From Variovorax sp. KBW07 (GTDB lineage: Bacteria > Pseudomonadota > Gammaproteobacteria > Burkholderiales > Burkholderiaceae_C): a stretch of 64,000 nucleotides of DNA. The stretch covers positions 15,534-79,533 of the forward strand of contig NZ_QAJK01000046.1 of assembly GCF_003852515.1 (NCBI RefSeq). The letters run 5' to 3'. Made by a program: the position numbers and the translations under genes. The notes below the pieces were generated by a model. The model ran no database searches, was not told the origin of the DNA, and saw only the letters and a list, made by a program, of their open reading frames with translations. How positions within the stretch are numbered: position 1 is the first letter of the stretch; each line of letters begins with the position of its first letter. This document shows positions 55,546 to 64,000 of the stretch, piece by piece.

Positions 55546-56685
55546 ATGTTATTCCATTCTTCCCTACGCAAGGAGCTGTCGCGCAGCTTCGGAGCGACCC
55601 TCGTGGTTCTGGTCACCATCGTGATGACCATGATGCTCATCCGTACCCTCGGGCTCGCGTCCAAGGGCAGTGTGAATCCGCAGGAGGTGTTCCTCGTGAT
55701 GGCCTACACGGTGCTCGGCTACATGCCGACCATCCTGAGCCTGAGCCTGTTCATCGCCATCGTCGGAACGCTCTCGCGCATGTACCGCGACAGCGAAATG
55801 GTGATCTGGTTTTCCAGCGGCCGCGGGCTGGTCGACTTCGTCAAGCCGCTGTTCCGCTTCGCATGGCCGGTGCTGCTGCTGATCACGGTGATGGCGCTGG
55901 TGGGCTGGCCCTGGGCCAACTCGCAGACCATGGGCATGCGCCAGCAATACGAGCAGCGCAGCGACATCGAGCGCGTCACGCCCGGCGAGTTCCGCGAGTC
56001 GTCGGGGCGCATCCGCGTGTTCTTCGTCGATAAAGACTCGCCCAACGACGCCAACGCCACCAACGTCTTCATCTGGGCGCAGGAAGCCCGCCAGCAGGTC
56101 ACCACCTCGGCGCGCAGCGGCCACATCGACAACATCGACGGCACCCGCTACCTGCTGCTGGAAAACGGCCAGCGGCTGGAACGCCCCTTCCTGCCGACCC
56201 AGGGCCTGAAGATCAGCGAATTCAAGACCTACGGCACGCGCGCCGGCGGCAACGCCGGCATGACCGACAGCACCACGCCGTCGCGCGCCCTGAGCACGCT
56301 GGCACTGCTGCGCGACCCCAGCAACGCCAACGTGGGCGAGCTGGGCTGGCGCATCGGCATGCTGCTGGCCGCCGTCAACTTCGTGCTGCTGGCGCTCACC
56401 GTGTCGAGCGGCAACCCGCGCGTGGGCCGCAGCGGCAACCTGATCCTGGCGCTCTTCGCCTTCATCCTCTACTACAACATGCTCAACCTCGGCCAGAGCT
56501 GGGTCAGCTCGGGCCGCTATGGCCTGGGTTCGTTCATGCTCCTGCTGCACGGCGGCGTGTTCCTGGCCGGCGTCGCGTGGCTGACCCTGCGCAACAACAA
56601 CTGGAGCCGCAAGAAGACGCTGCGCCCCGCCGCGGGCCCGGCTTCGCCGCACGCCTTCCAGCCTTCCAAGATCGACCCCTCGTGA
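55546..56685 (+). CDS. lptF: LPS export permease LptF
   Basis: 379 residues, six membrane segments in two groups with a large periplasmic beta-domain between (about 125-270). [21 protein letters not shown] begins the protein and the C-terminal helices include [21 protein letters not shown]. With LptG and LptB it extracts LPS from the inner membrane. It starts 21 nt from pepA, divergently. Confidence 0.95.
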   Translation: MLFHSSLRKELSRSFGATLVVLVTIVMTMMLIRTLGLASKGSVNPQEVFLVMAYTVLGYMPTILSLSLFIAIVGTLSRMYRDSEMVIWFSSGRGLVDFVKPLFRFAWPVLLLITVMALVGWPWANSQTMGMRQQYEQRSDIERVTPGEFRESSGRIRVFFVDKDSPNDANATNVFIWAQEARQQVTTSARSGHIDNIDGTRYLLLENGQRLERPFLPTQGLKISEFKTYGTRAGGNAGMTDSTTPSRALSTLALLRDPSNANVGELGWRIGMLLAAVNFVLLALTVSSGNPRVGRSGNLILALFAFILYYNMLNLGQSWVSSGRYGLGSFMLLLHGGVFLAGVAWLTLRNNNWSRKKTLRPAAGPASPHAFQPSKIDPS

Positions 56686-57791
56686 AAACCATCCGACGCC
56701 TGATCTATGTCGAGGCACTGAAGGCCGTGGCCTTCGTGACGCTCGGCTTCCTGAGCCTGTTCTTCTTCTTCGACTTCGTCGACGAACTGCAGTCCGTCGG
56801 CCGGCCCGAAAGCCTGGCCTACGGGCCGATGCAGGCGCTCATCTACGTCACGCTGATGATCCCGAACCATCTCTACGAACTGCTGCCGATCACCGTGCTG
56901 ATCGGTTGCATCTTCGTGATGGCACGGCTCGCGCAGAGCTCGGAATACACCATCCTGCGCACCAGCGGCCTGGGCCCCTGGCGGGCGCTGCGCACGCTGC
57001 TGCTGCTGGGCATGGGTTTCGTCATCCTGACCTTCGCCATCGGCGACTACATCGCCCCCATCTCGGGCCGCACGGGCCAGTTGCTCAAGTCGCGCTACCA
57101 GGGCACCTACTCGTTCGTCGGCAACACCGGGGCCTGGCTCAAGGAAAAGCGCGGCGACATGTCCTATGCCGTCAACGTGCTCGCCATTTCGCGCAACGGC
57201 GAGCTGCGCAGCGCACGCATCTTCGAGTTCGACCCCAACGGCTTCGTCAGCAAGCAGCTGGTGGCCACCACCGCGCGCATCCAGGACGGACACTGGGTGC
57301 TGTCCGACATCGAGCAGCAGGACTACGACACGCGCGGCAAGACCGACACCGCGCGCATCACCACCACCCGGGTCCCCACCATGGACTGGCCCACCTCGCT
57401 GACGGCCGAGATGGTGTCGGTTGCGCTGCTGCGGCCCGACCGCATGAGCACCATCGACCTGTTCGACTACATCCGCCACCTGGACGCCAACGGACAGACC
57501 GCGCAGCGCTACGAGATCGAGTTCTGGCGCAAGGTGTTCTATCCGCTCTCGTGCCTGGTGATGGTGGTGCTCGCCCTGCCCTTCGCCTACCTGCACTTCC
57601 GCCAGGCCGGCATCACCACCTACGTGTTCGGCGGCGTGATGATCGGCATCAGCTTCTTCCTGCTGAACAACGTGTTCGGCTACCTGGGCAACCTGAGCAA
57701 CTGGTCGCCATGGCTCACGGCGGCCGCGCCGGGAATGATCTATTCGGTGATGTCGTTGACGGCCTTCAGCTGGCTGGTCTTGCGAAGATGA
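56682..57791 (+). CDS. lptG: LPS export permease LptG (GTG start)
   Basis: 369 residues starting at GTG 56682, which overlaps the lptF TGA as GTGA. Conserved start ([20 protein letters not shown]), PNHLYELLPITVLIG, and the C-terminal FWRKVFYPLSCLVMVVLALPF and NLSNWSPWLTAAAPG. An upstream ATG in frame would extend into lptF and is not needed. Confidence 0.93.
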   Translation: MKTIRRLIYVEALKAVAFVTLGFLSLFFFFDFVDELQSVGRPESLAYGPMQALIYVTLMIPNHLYELLPITVLIGCIFVMARLAQSSEYTILRTSGLGPWRALRTLLLLGMGFVILTFAIGDYIAPISGRTGQLLKSRYQGTYSFVGNTGAWLKEKRGDMSYAVNVLAISRNGELRSARIFEFDPNGFVSKQLVATTARIQDGHWVLSDIEQQDYDTRGKTDTARITTTRVPTMDWPTSLTAEMVSVALLRPDRMSTIDLFDYIRHLDANGQTAQRYEIEFWRKVFYPLSCLVMVVLALPFAYLHFRQAGITTYVFGGVMIGISFFLLNNVFGYLGNLSNWSPWLTAAAPGMIYSVMSLTAFSWLVLRR

Positions 57792-58192
57792 CGATGACAG
57801 CAACAACGACGACGAAGACAGCCGCCGGATCGGTGCTCGGCATCGTCCTGCTGGCGCACGGCTCGCGCGACCCGCGCTGGCGCGAGCCCATCGAGGCCGT
57901 GGCCGCGCGCGTATGCCAATACGCCCCCGACGCCCGCGTGACCTGCGCCTACATGGAGCTGGCCGCTCCCGACCTGCCCACCGCGGCAGCCGCCCTCATT
58001 GCCAGCGGCGCGCGCGCCATCCGCGTGGTTCCGCTGTTCCTGGGCATGGGCAAGCACGCCCGCGAAGACCTGCCGCAGCAGCTCGCGGCGCTGCAGGAAA
58101 GCCGCCCCGACATCGGCTTTTCGCTTGCACCCATCGTGGGCGAAGAGCCCGAACTGCTCGACCTGATGGCCAGAATTGCCATCAAATCCTGA
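57788..58192 (+). CDS. Single-domain CbiX/SirB-type chelatase
   Basis: 134 residues, about half the length of two-domain CbiK-type enzymes. Metal-binding residues are His24 (VLLAHGSRDPRWREP) and His90 (FLGMGKHAREDLP). Small CbiX proteins insert Co, Ni or Fe into sirohydrochlorin and may make siroheme for sulfite reductase. It overlaps the lptG stop by 4 nt (ATGA), an unexpected operon partner, and is followed by cysB, the sulfur regulator. Confidence 0.85.
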   Translation: MTMTATTTTKTAAGSVLGIVLLAHGSRDPRWREPIEAVAARVCQYAPDARVTCAYMELAAPDLPTAAAALIASGARAIRVVPLFLGMGKHAREDLPQQLAALQESRPDIGFSLAPIVGEEPELLDLMARIAIKS

Positions 58193-58222
58193 ACATCCGG
58201 CAATTTCGATAGATTCCGAAGG

Positions 58223-58251
58223 CATAATGAATTCCGTAATAAGACGGAATT
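58223..58251 (+). promoter_or_regulatory. cysB promoter with overlapping palindrome
   Basis: CATAAT (58223-58228) is a likely -10. Directly behind it AATTCCGT (58230-58237) and ACGGAATT (58244-58251) are perfect 8-bp arms, 6 nt apart, ending 4 nt before the cysB ATG. Such a position suits autorepression by CysB or another dimeric regulator. It also leaves little room for a ribosome site. Confidence 0.6.
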
Positions 58252-58255
58252 TGAT

Positions 58256-59197
58256 ATGAATCTGCATCAGTTCAAGTTTGTTCAGGAAGCCGTGCGGCGC
58301 AACCTGAACCTCACCGAGGCGGCCAAGGCCCTCCACACCTCGCAGCCCGGGGTTTCCAAGGCCATCATCGAGCTCGAGGAAGAACTGGGCGTCGAAATCT
58401 TCGCGCGCCACGGCAAGCGCCTGAAGCGCGTCACCGAACCCGGCCAGCACGTCATTGCCAGCATCGAACTGATCATGCGCGAGGTCGGCAACCTCAAGCG
58501 CATCGGCGAACAGTTCAGCGCGCAAGACAGCGGCACCCTTTCCATTGCCACCACCCATACCCAGGCGCGCTACGTGCTGCCGGTGCCCGTGGCCAACCTG
58601 CGCGAGGCCTACCCCAAGGTCAACGTGAGCCTGCACCAGGGCTCGCCCGACCAGGTGGCGCGCATGGTGATCGACGAAATTGCCGAGATCGGCATCGCCA
58701 CCGAATCGCTCGACGGCTACGCCGAACTGGTCACGCTGCCCTGCTACGAGTGGCAGCACGTGCTGGTGCTGCCCAAGGACCATCCGCTGGCCGCCAAGGA
58801 GCGCATTTCGCTCGAAGACCTGGCGCTCGAGCCGATCATTACCTACCACCCGTCGTTCACCGGCCGCACGCGCATCGACCACGCCTTTGCACAGAAGAAG
58901 CTGGCGCCGCGCATCGCGCTCGAAGCCATCGACTCCGACGTGATCAAGACCTACGTGCGCCTCGGGTTGGGCGTGGGCATCGTGGCCGAGATGGCCGTGC
59001 GCGACGAGTCGAATGCCGACCTCGTGGTGCGCCCGATGGGCCATGTGTTCGGCCAGAATATCGCGCGGGTCGCGTTCAAGCGCAGCGCCTATCTGCGCAA
59101 CTTCGTCTTCAAGTTCGCCGAGCTGCTGTCCGACCGGCTCGACCGCAACCTGATCGCAAAAGCCCTGAGCGGCCACCAACAAGACTACGAACTATGA
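58256..59197 (+). CDS. cysB: LysR-type regulator CysB
   Basis: 313 residues of the CysB/Cbl group. HTH region 1-60 (MNLHQFKFVQEAVRRNLNLTEAAKALHTSQPGVSKAIIELE) and the effector domain with TTHTQARYVLP (97-107), the conserved sulfur-ligand region, and RLGLGVGIVAEMAV are typical. CysB activates sulfate and sulfonate assimilation. The downstream aminotransferase gene overlaps it by 4 nt. Confidence 0.93.
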   Translation: MNLHQFKFVQEAVRRNLNLTEAAKALHTSQPGVSKAIIELEEELGVEIFARHGKRLKRVTEPGQHVIASIELIMREVGNLKRIGEQFSAQDSGTLSIATTHTQARYVLPVPVANLREAYPKVNVSLHQGSPDQVARMVIDEIAEIGIATESLDGYAELVTLPCYEWQHVLVLPKDHPLAAKERISLEDLALEPIITYHPSFTGRTRIDHAFAQKKLAPRIALEAIDSDVIKTYVRLGLGVGIVAEMAVRDESNADLVVRPMGHVFGQNIARVAFKRSAYLRNFVFKFAELLSDRLDRNLIAKALSGHQQDYEL

Positions 59198-60366
59198 GTA
59201 CTGTGCTTTCCCCACGCACGCCCGAGATCACCACCAAGCTGCCGGCTGTCGGCACCACCATCTTCACGGTCATGTCGACGCTGGCGGCCGAGAAGAACGC
59301 GGTCAACCTGGGCCAGGGCTTTCCGGATTTCAACTGCGATCCGAAGCTGCTCGAAGACGTGACCGCCGCCATGGCCGCGGGCCACAACCAGTACCCGCCG
59401 ATGCCGGGCATTCCGGCACTGCGCGACGCCATTGCCGCCAAGATCTCGGCGCTCTACGGCCACAGCTACAGCGCCGCCACCGAGATCACGGTCACCGCCG
59501 GCGCCACGCAGGCCATCATCACCGCCATCCTCGCGATCGTGCGCCCCGGCGACGAAGTGATCGTGCTGGAGCCCTGCTACGACAGCTACGTGCCCAACAT
59601 CGACCTGGCCGGCGGCCGCGTGGTGCGCGTGCCGCTGGTGCCCGGCACCTTCCGCCCCGACTTCGACAAGATCGCCGCAGCGCTCACGCCGCGCACTCGC
59701 GCCATCATCATCAACACGCCGCACAACCCTAGCGCGACCGTGTGGACCGAGGCCGAAATGCGCAAGCTCGAAGAGCTGCTCGCACCGACCGACGTGTTCG
59801 TGATCGCCGACGAGGTGTACGAGCACATGGTCTTCGACCAGGCGCGGCACGAAAGCGTGGCTCGTTTTCCCGGCCTCGCGGCACGCAGCTTCATTGTGAG
59901 CAGCTTCGGCAAGACCTACCACGTCACCGGCTGGAAGGTCGGCTTCGTCGCCGCGCCGGCGCCGCTCATGGCCGAGTTCCGCAAGGTGCACCAGTTCAAC
60001 GTGTTCACCGTCAACACGCCGATGCAGCATGCGCTGGCCCGGTACATGGCCGAGCCGAAGCCGTACCTCGAGCTGCCGGCCTTCTACCAGCGCAAGCGCG
60101 ACCTGTTCGCCGCCGGCCTGGCCGAAAAAACGCGCTTCAAGCTGCTGCGCAGCGAAGGCAGCTACTTCCAGTGCGTCGACATCTCCGCGGTGAGCGATCT
60201 CTCGGAAGCCGACTTCTGCCTCTGGCTCACGAGCGAGATCGGCGTGGCCGCGATTCCACTGTCGGCCTTCTACGGCGACGGTTTCGACCAGCGCGTGGTG
60301 CGCTTCTGCTTCGCCAAGAAGGACGAGACCCTGCTCGCGGCACTGGACCGGCTCGCCAGGCTCTGA
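59194..60366 (+). CDS. PLP aminotransferase, methionine aminotransferase-like
   Basis: 390 residues of fold-type I class I/II aminotransferases. PLP lysine Lys240 in SSFGKTYHVTGWKVG; substrate-binding PHNPSAT (176-182); NLGQGFPDFN (38-47) is typical of the YbdL/kynurenine aminotransferase group. Methionine transamination fits the coupling (4-nt overlap) with cysB; glutamine or kynurenine use remains possible. Confidence 0.88.
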   Translation: MSTVLSPRTPEITTKLPAVGTTIFTVMSTLAAEKNAVNLGQGFPDFNCDPKLLEDVTAAMAAGHNQYPPMPGIPALRDAIAAKISALYGHSYSAATEITVTAGATQAIITAILAIVRPGDEVIVLEPCYDSYVPNIDLAGGRVVRVPLVPGTFRPDFDKIAAALTPRTRAIIINTPHNPSATVWTEAEMRKLEELLAPTDVFVIADEVYEHMVFDQARHESVARFPGLAARSFIVSSFGKTYHVTGWKVGFVAAPAPLMAEFRKVHQFNVFTVNTPMQHALARYMAEPKPYLELPAFYQRKRDLFAAGLAEKTRFKLLRSEGSYFQCVDISAVSDLSEADFCLWLTSEIGVAAIPLSAFYGDGFDQRVVRFCFAKKDETLLAALDRLARL

Positions 60367-60400
60367 CCCCGCCGCCCCAGGGCAATCCAGCGCCGGCACC

Positions 60401-60781
60401 ATGACGATGAACCGACCGCGCTGGATCTTGCTGGCGCTGGGCCTCTCGTTCCTCGTCGCGGGCGTGGCCGATGCCCTGCTGCCTCCGCTTCGGGGCAAGG
60501 ACTACAGCGCGCTCGACGTGGCCCACGCCTTCCTCATCGGCGCGCTCTGCTACGCGTGGTGCCGGGCCGATGGGCTGGCGCGCGGCGTGATCCCGCCGGG
60601 CCGCTCCGCGCTGCTCGCCGGCGTTTTTCCGCTGCTGGGCATTCCGCTCTATTTCTTTCGCACGCGCCCCTGGCGACGGGCCCTGGTGTCTACGCTGTGG
60701 GCCATCGGCTTCCTGCTAGCGGGCCTCGTGCTCGCCGCTGCCGGCACGCTGCTGACCGAGCAACTGCTTTCGCGGCATTGA
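60401..60781 (+). CDS. Small integral membrane protein of unknown function
   Basis: 126 residues with about four hydrophobic segments (WILLALGLSFLVAGVADALL, VAHAFLIGALCYAWC, ALLAGVFPLLGIPLYFF, LVSTLWAIGFLLAGLVLAAAG). Start at 60401 or at the ATG two codons later. No family is recognised. It starts 34 nt after the aminotransferase stop and may be its operon partner. Confidence 0.75.
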   Translation: MTMNRPRWILLALGLSFLVAGVADALLPPLRGKDYSALDVAHAFLIGALCYAWCRADGLARGVIPPGRSALLAGVFPLLGIPLYFFRTRPWRRALVSTLWAIGFLLAGLVLAAAGTLLTEQLLSRH

Positions 60782-60842
60782 GCCGCATCGAGCGCCAGGG
60801 TACTGCCCCCGCTTGCAGCCGCACCGGCAAAGCGCCGACGCT

Positions 60843-60898
60843 GGCGGTAGGACTGTCCTGACCGCCGGAGGGGCGGCTCTCCGGCGCTTCAGGCGCCC
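60843..60898. repeat. Run of three adjacent hairpins
   Basis: GGCGGTAGGAC with GTCCTGACCGCC (60843-60866, near-perfect), GCCGGAG with CTCCGGC (60864-60885) and GGCGC with GCGCC (60883-60897, the 5-nt spacer TTCAG) follow one another in about 56 bp. The middle stem shares bases with both neighbours, so they could form alternative folds. It lies 50 bp before the DUF3309 gene. Confidence 0.5.
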
Positions 60899-60949
60899 CG
60901 GGAGGTGGAGCATCGAAGCTCATCACAACAAACGCCCCAGGAGCACACC

Positions 60950-61108
60950 ATGTCCCTCTCGTTCATTCTGCTGATCGTCCTGATCCTGATATTGATCGGC
61001 GCGCTGCCGAGTTGGGGCTACAGCCGGTCCTGGGGCTACGGTCCCAGCGGCGGCCTCGGCCTCATCGTGCTGATCGTCGTCGTCCTCGTGCTCATGGGCC
61101 GCATATAG
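60950..61108 (+). CDS. DUF3309 small hydrophobic protein
   Basis: 52 residues with two membrane segments (SFILLIVLILILIGALP and LGLIVLIVVVLVLMG) around a Tyr/Gly/Trp-rich turn (SWGYSRSWGYGPSGG), the DUF3309 signature. CAGGAGCA precedes the ATG by 6 nt. Function unknown. A strong terminator follows. Confidence 0.88.
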   Translation: MSLSFILLIVLILILIGALPSWGYSRSWGYGPSGGLGLIVLIVVVLVLMGRI

Positions 61109-61126
61109 CGCCCTGGCCCGCCCAAT

Positions 61127-61155
61127 GAAAAAGCCCGCTTGCCGCGGGCTTTTTC
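61127..61155. terminator. Strong bidirectional terminator
   Basis: GAAAAAGCCCGC (61127-61138) and GCGGGCTTTTTC (61144-61155) form a 12-bp perfect stem with a 5-nt loop. It serves the DUF3309 gene and, in the other direction, hrpA, whose stop codon (61154-61156) begins inside the right arm. Confidence 0.93.
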
Positions 61156-64000
61156 ATGCCTGCAACTGTGCCCAGGCCTTGTCCAGCCGCTTCACGCTCA
61201 CCGGCTGGGGCGTGCGCAGCTCCTGCGCGAAGAAGCTCACGCGCAGCTCTTCGAGCAGCCAGCGGAATTCGAGCATGCGGTCGTCCACCACGCCCTTGCG
61301 TTCCGCCACCAACCGCCAGTAGCGCTGCTCCTGCGCCCGCAGTTCGGCCAGCTTGGCGGTGTCGCGTGCCGGGTCCGCGCGCAGCTTGTCGAGCCGCAGC
61401 ACGATGGCCTTGAGGTAGCGCGCAAAGTGCTGCAACTGCGTCCACGGTGCATCGGCAATGAAGCGCTTGCCGACCAGGCGCTGCAACTGCTGCGCGGCAT
61501 CCTGCACGGCGTCGGGCTGGATCTTCGTGTCCTTGATCTTGCGTGCGGCGGCCGCGTACTCGACGAGGATGGTCGATGCGAGCCGGGCCACCTCGTTGGC
61601 GATCAGCGTGAGCCGTCCGCGCCCTTCTTCGAGCCGCCGCTTGAAGGCGAACTCGTCGGTCGGCAACGGCTCCTGCAGGAACGCGCGGTCGATCGCCACG
61701 TCGATGATCTGCGTGCGCAGCTCTTCCGACGTGCCCAGCGGCATGTAGGCCACCGACATCTTCTGCAGATCGGGAACGTTCTTTTCCAGGTACTTGAGCG
61801 CGTCCTTCAGCTGCAGCGCGAACAGGCGCCGCAGGCCGGCGCGGTGCTTCGCGGCGGCCACCGCCGGCTCGTCGAACACCTCGATGGTCACCGCATCGCC
61901 TTCGTCGCGCAGCGCCGGGAAGCCGATCAGTGATTGCGCGCCGCGCCGCACCTCCATCAGCTCCGGCAGTTCGCCGAAGGTCCATGTCGTGTAGCGTTGA
62001 CCAGCAGGCAAGGCAGGCGTGGCCTTCTCGGGCGCGGCGCTCTTCGCGGGCGCCTGTCCCTCGCCGGTTGCCGCGGCTTTCGGCGCCGGCGACGCCTTCA
62101 CGTTGAGCCCCGCCAGCGCCTGGAACGCGCCGCGTGCCTGCGCACCAAGCTCGGCCTTCAGCGCACCAAGATTGCGCCCCATGCCGAGCTGGCGGCCGTG
62201 CTCGTCGATCACGCGCAGGTTCATGAACATGTGCGGCGGCAGCATGTCGAGCTTGAAGTCGGCACGCTTGACGTCGATGCTCGTCATGTCGCGCACGCGC
62301 TTGAGCAGCACGTCGGTCAGCGAGCCCGCGCCGAACAACTCGGGCACCGACAGCGCCTCGGCCAGCTTCGAAGCCGACTCCGGCAGCGGCACCAGCCGCG
62401 AACGCGGGCGCTGCGGCAGGCTCTTGAGCAGCGCCTGGATCTTGTCCTTCAGCATGCCCGTCACCAGCCACTCGCAGCGCTCTTCGCTCACCTGGTTGAG
62501 CACGAACAGCGGCACGCTGACCGTCAGGCCGTCCTTCGCGTCGCCGGGCTCGTGCAGATAGGTGGCGGCGCAATCGACACCGCCGAGCCGCATCGTGGCC
62601 GGGAACGATTGCGTGGTAATGCCCGCGGCCTGGTGGCGCATCAGCTCGTCGCGCGTCAGGTACAGCAGGCGCGGCTGCTCCTTCGAGGCGTGGCGATACC
62701 AGTTCTCGAAGGTGATGCCGCTCGCCACGTCGGCGGGCAGCTGCGCGTCGTAGAAGGCGAAGATCAGTTCGTCGTCGACCAGCACGTCCTGCCGGCGCGA
62801 CTTGTGCTCCAGCCCCTCGACCTCGCGCACCAGCTTGCGGTTGGCGGTGAGAAACGGGAACTTGCTTTCCCACTGCCCGCCGACCAGCGCCTCGCGAATG
62901 AAGATTTCGCGCGCCGCCACCGGATCGACCTTGGTGAAATCGACGCGGCGCCCGCTGTAGACCACCAGCCCATACAGCGTGGCGCGTTCCAGCGCCGAGA
63001 CCTGCGCGCCCTTCTTCTCCCAATGCGGGTCGAGCAATTGCTTCTTCAGCAGATGGCCGGCAACCTGCTCCAGCCACTGCGGCTCGATGTTGGCGATGCC
63101 TCGCCCGAAGAGCCGCGTGGTCTCGACCAGTTCGGCCGCCACGATCCAACGGCCCGGCTTCTTCTTCAGATGCGCGCCCGGGTGCTTGTAGAACTTGATG
63201 CCGCGCGCGCCGAGGTAGGCCTCGTCGTCTTCCAGCTTCCAGCCGACGTTGCCCAGCAGGCCGGCGAGCATCGACAGGTGCAGCGGCTCGTAGCCCGCAG
63301 GCTCGGCATTGATGCGCCACTTGTGCTCGGTCACCACGGTGAGCAGCTGCGAGTGGATGTCGCGCCATTCGCGCACCCGGCGGATGTTGATGAAATTCTG
63401 CCGCAGCAACTGCTCGTACTGGCGGTTGCTCAGCTTGTGGGTGTCGCCGTGGCCGCCGCGCGCGTCGCCAATCCATTTCCACAGCCGCAGGTAGCCACTG
63501 AACTCGCTCTTCTCGTCGTCGAACTTCGAGTGCGCCTGGTCGGCCTGCTGCTGCGCTTCCATCGGCCGGTCGCGCACGTCCTGCACGCTGAGCGCGGAGG
63601 CGATCACCAGCACTTCTTCGAGCGCGCCGCGCGTGCGGGCTTCCAGAATCATCCGGCCCACGCGCGGGTCGAGCGGCAGCTTGGCCAGCTCGGCGCCGGT
63701 GGCCGTGAGCTCATTGGCGTCGTCGACCGCGCCCAGTTCGTTCAGCAGCTGGTAGCCGTCGGCAATGGCGCGCGGCGACGGTGCCTCCAGGAACGGAAAG
63801 CGCGCCACGTCGCCCAGCCGCAGCGACTTCATCCGCAAGATGACGCCGGCGAGCGACGAACGCAGGATTTCCGGATCGGTGAAGCGCGGACGGCCTTCGA
63901 AATCTTTCTCGTCGTACAGCCGGATGCAGATGCCGTTCGCCACGCGACCGCATCGGCCGGCGCGCTGGTTGGCCGCGGCCTGGCTGATCGGCTCGACCAG
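61154..64000 (-). CDS. hrpA: ATP-dependent RNA helicase HrpA, C-terminal part (5' end beyond window)
   Basis: 948 residues are visible. Helicase motif VI QRAGRCGR lies at the very edge of the window, followed by the winged-helix/HA2 and OB regions (RVGRMILEARTRGALEEVLVIAS, AGLLGNVGWKLEDDEAYLGARGIKFYKHPG) and a long DUF3418 C-terminal domain. The motor core (motifs I-V) is outside, as full HrpA has about 1300 residues. It acts on collided or stalled ribosomes in E. coli. The frame is open to base 64000 and codon-aligned there. Confidence 0.93.
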   Translation of the reverse strand: MVEPISQAAANQRAGRCGRVANGICIRLYDEKDFEGRPRFTDPEILRSSLAGVILRMKSLRLGDVARFPFLEAPSPRAIADGYQLLNELGAVDDANELTATGAELAKLPLDPRVGRMILEARTRGALEEVLVIASALSVQDVRDRPMEAQQQADQAHSKFDDEKSEFSGYLRLWKWIGDARGGHGDTHKLSNRQYEQLLRQNFINIRRVREWRDIHSQLLTVVTEHKWRINAEPAGYEPLHLSMLAGLLGNVGWKLEDDEAYLGARGIKFYKHPGAHLKKKPGRWIVAAELVETTRLFGRGIANIEPQWLEQVAGHLLKKQLLDPHWEKKGAQVSALERATLYGLVVYSGRRVDFTKVDPVAAREIFIREALVGGQWESKFPFLTANRKLVREVEGLEHKSRRQDVLVDDELIFAFYDAQLPADVASGITFENWYRHASKEQPRLLYLTRDELMRHQAAGITTQSFPATMRLGGVDCAATYLHEPGDAKDGLTVSVPLFVLNQVSEERCEWLVTGMLKDKIQALLKSLPQRPRSRLVPLPESASKLAEALSVPELFGAGSLTDVLLKRVRDMTSIDVKRADFKLDMLPPHMFMNLRVIDEHGRQLGMGRNLGALKAELGAQARGAFQALAGLNVKASPAPKAAATGEGQAPAKSAAPEKATPALPAGQRYTTWTFGELPELMEVRRGAQSLIGFPALRDEGDAVTIEVFDEPAVAAAKHRAGLRRLFALQLKDALKYLEKNVPDLQKMSVAYMPLGTSEELRTQIIDVAIDRAFLQEPLPTDEFAFKRRLEEGRGRLTLIANEVARLASTILVEYAAAARKIKDTKIQPDAVQDAAQQLQRLVGKRFIADAPWTQLQHFARYLKAIVLRLDKLRADPARDTAKLAELRAQEQRYWRLVAERKGVVDDRMLEFRWLLEELRVSFFAQELRTPQPVSVKRLDKAWAQLQA

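Noticed and set aside
53320-56685. Very long plus-strand frame (over 1100 codons) spanning holC, pepA and lptF
   Set aside because: Only its last 379 codons are a real protein (LptF). The rest is the antisense of holC and pepA, with Arg/Ala/Gly-rich translation typical of GC-rich shadow frames.

Overview
The window is GC-rich and densely coded, with short intergenic gaps and many 4-nt start/stop overlaps. Gene content and order fit a beta-proteobacterium of the Comamonadaceae, most likely Variovorax or a near relative. Markers for this are the rimP-nusA-infB-rbfA-truB-typA operon, guaB/guaA, ratA-rnfH opposite smpB, tripartite-tricarboxylate ('Bug') binding proteins, a nag-type salicylate 5-hydroxylase locus and Comamonadaceae-style GC-rich hairpin repeats. 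This placement is inferred from gene content, not from a database search.

Layout. (1) 1-4.3 kb, minus strand: a two-component system (kinase and FixJ/NarL-type regulator) followed by a secreted HbpS/GlcG-family heme-binding protein, a secreted ankyrin protein and a PaiB-like flavin protein; a perfect palindrome lies in front of the HbpS gene. (2) 4.4-6.6 kb: DUF72, DinB and Rid-family genes. (3) 6.7-12.2 kb: a Rieske oxygenase operon in nag order (reductase, large subunit, small subunit, ferredoxin), with a PchB-like chorismate mutase and a Bug binding protein inserted and a divergent LysR regulator. (4) 12.2-18.5 kb, accessory: endonuclease V, a 2'-5' RNA ligase family protein, an outer-membrane beta-barrel, an AbiE-type toxin-antitoxin pair, a nitroreductase gene interrupted by TGA, and a Rid-like gene divergent from a TetR gene with two operator copies. 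(5) 18.5-24.5 kb: guaA and guaB separated by a VapBC module, a DUF4124 gene, rnfH-ratA and smpB. (6) 24.5-29.4 kb: an ECF sigma/anti-sigma pair flanked by two paralogous secreted COG4315 proteins, a large unrecognised membrane protein and an EamA transporter. (7) 29.4-37.8 kb: the translation/transcription-factor operon. (8) 38-48.9 kb: an MFS transporter, the YejABEF peptide importer, fabI, a periplasmic-type ATP DNA ligase and an Orn/Lys/Arg decarboxylase. (9) 49-53 kb: NfeD and SPFH membrane proteins, tRNA-Ser(GGA), a coiled-coil protein, a lone receiver protein and a branched-chain amino-acid binding lipoprotein. (10) 53-64 kb: pepA-holC and a small gene, divergent lptF-lptG-cbiX, cysB-methionine aminotransferase, two small membrane proteins and the 3' two-thirds or so of hrpA, cut by the window edge.

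How the genes may work together. The most interesting parts are the accessory ones. The HbpS-like protein beside a two-component system recalls the HbpS-SenS-SenR system of Streptomyces. The salicylate hydroxylase operon carries its own possible isochorismate-pyruvate lyase. The two toxin-antitoxin loci and the TetR/Rid pair each have clear palindromic operators at their starts. The cysB region joins sulfur regulation, methionine transamination and siroheme-type chelation.
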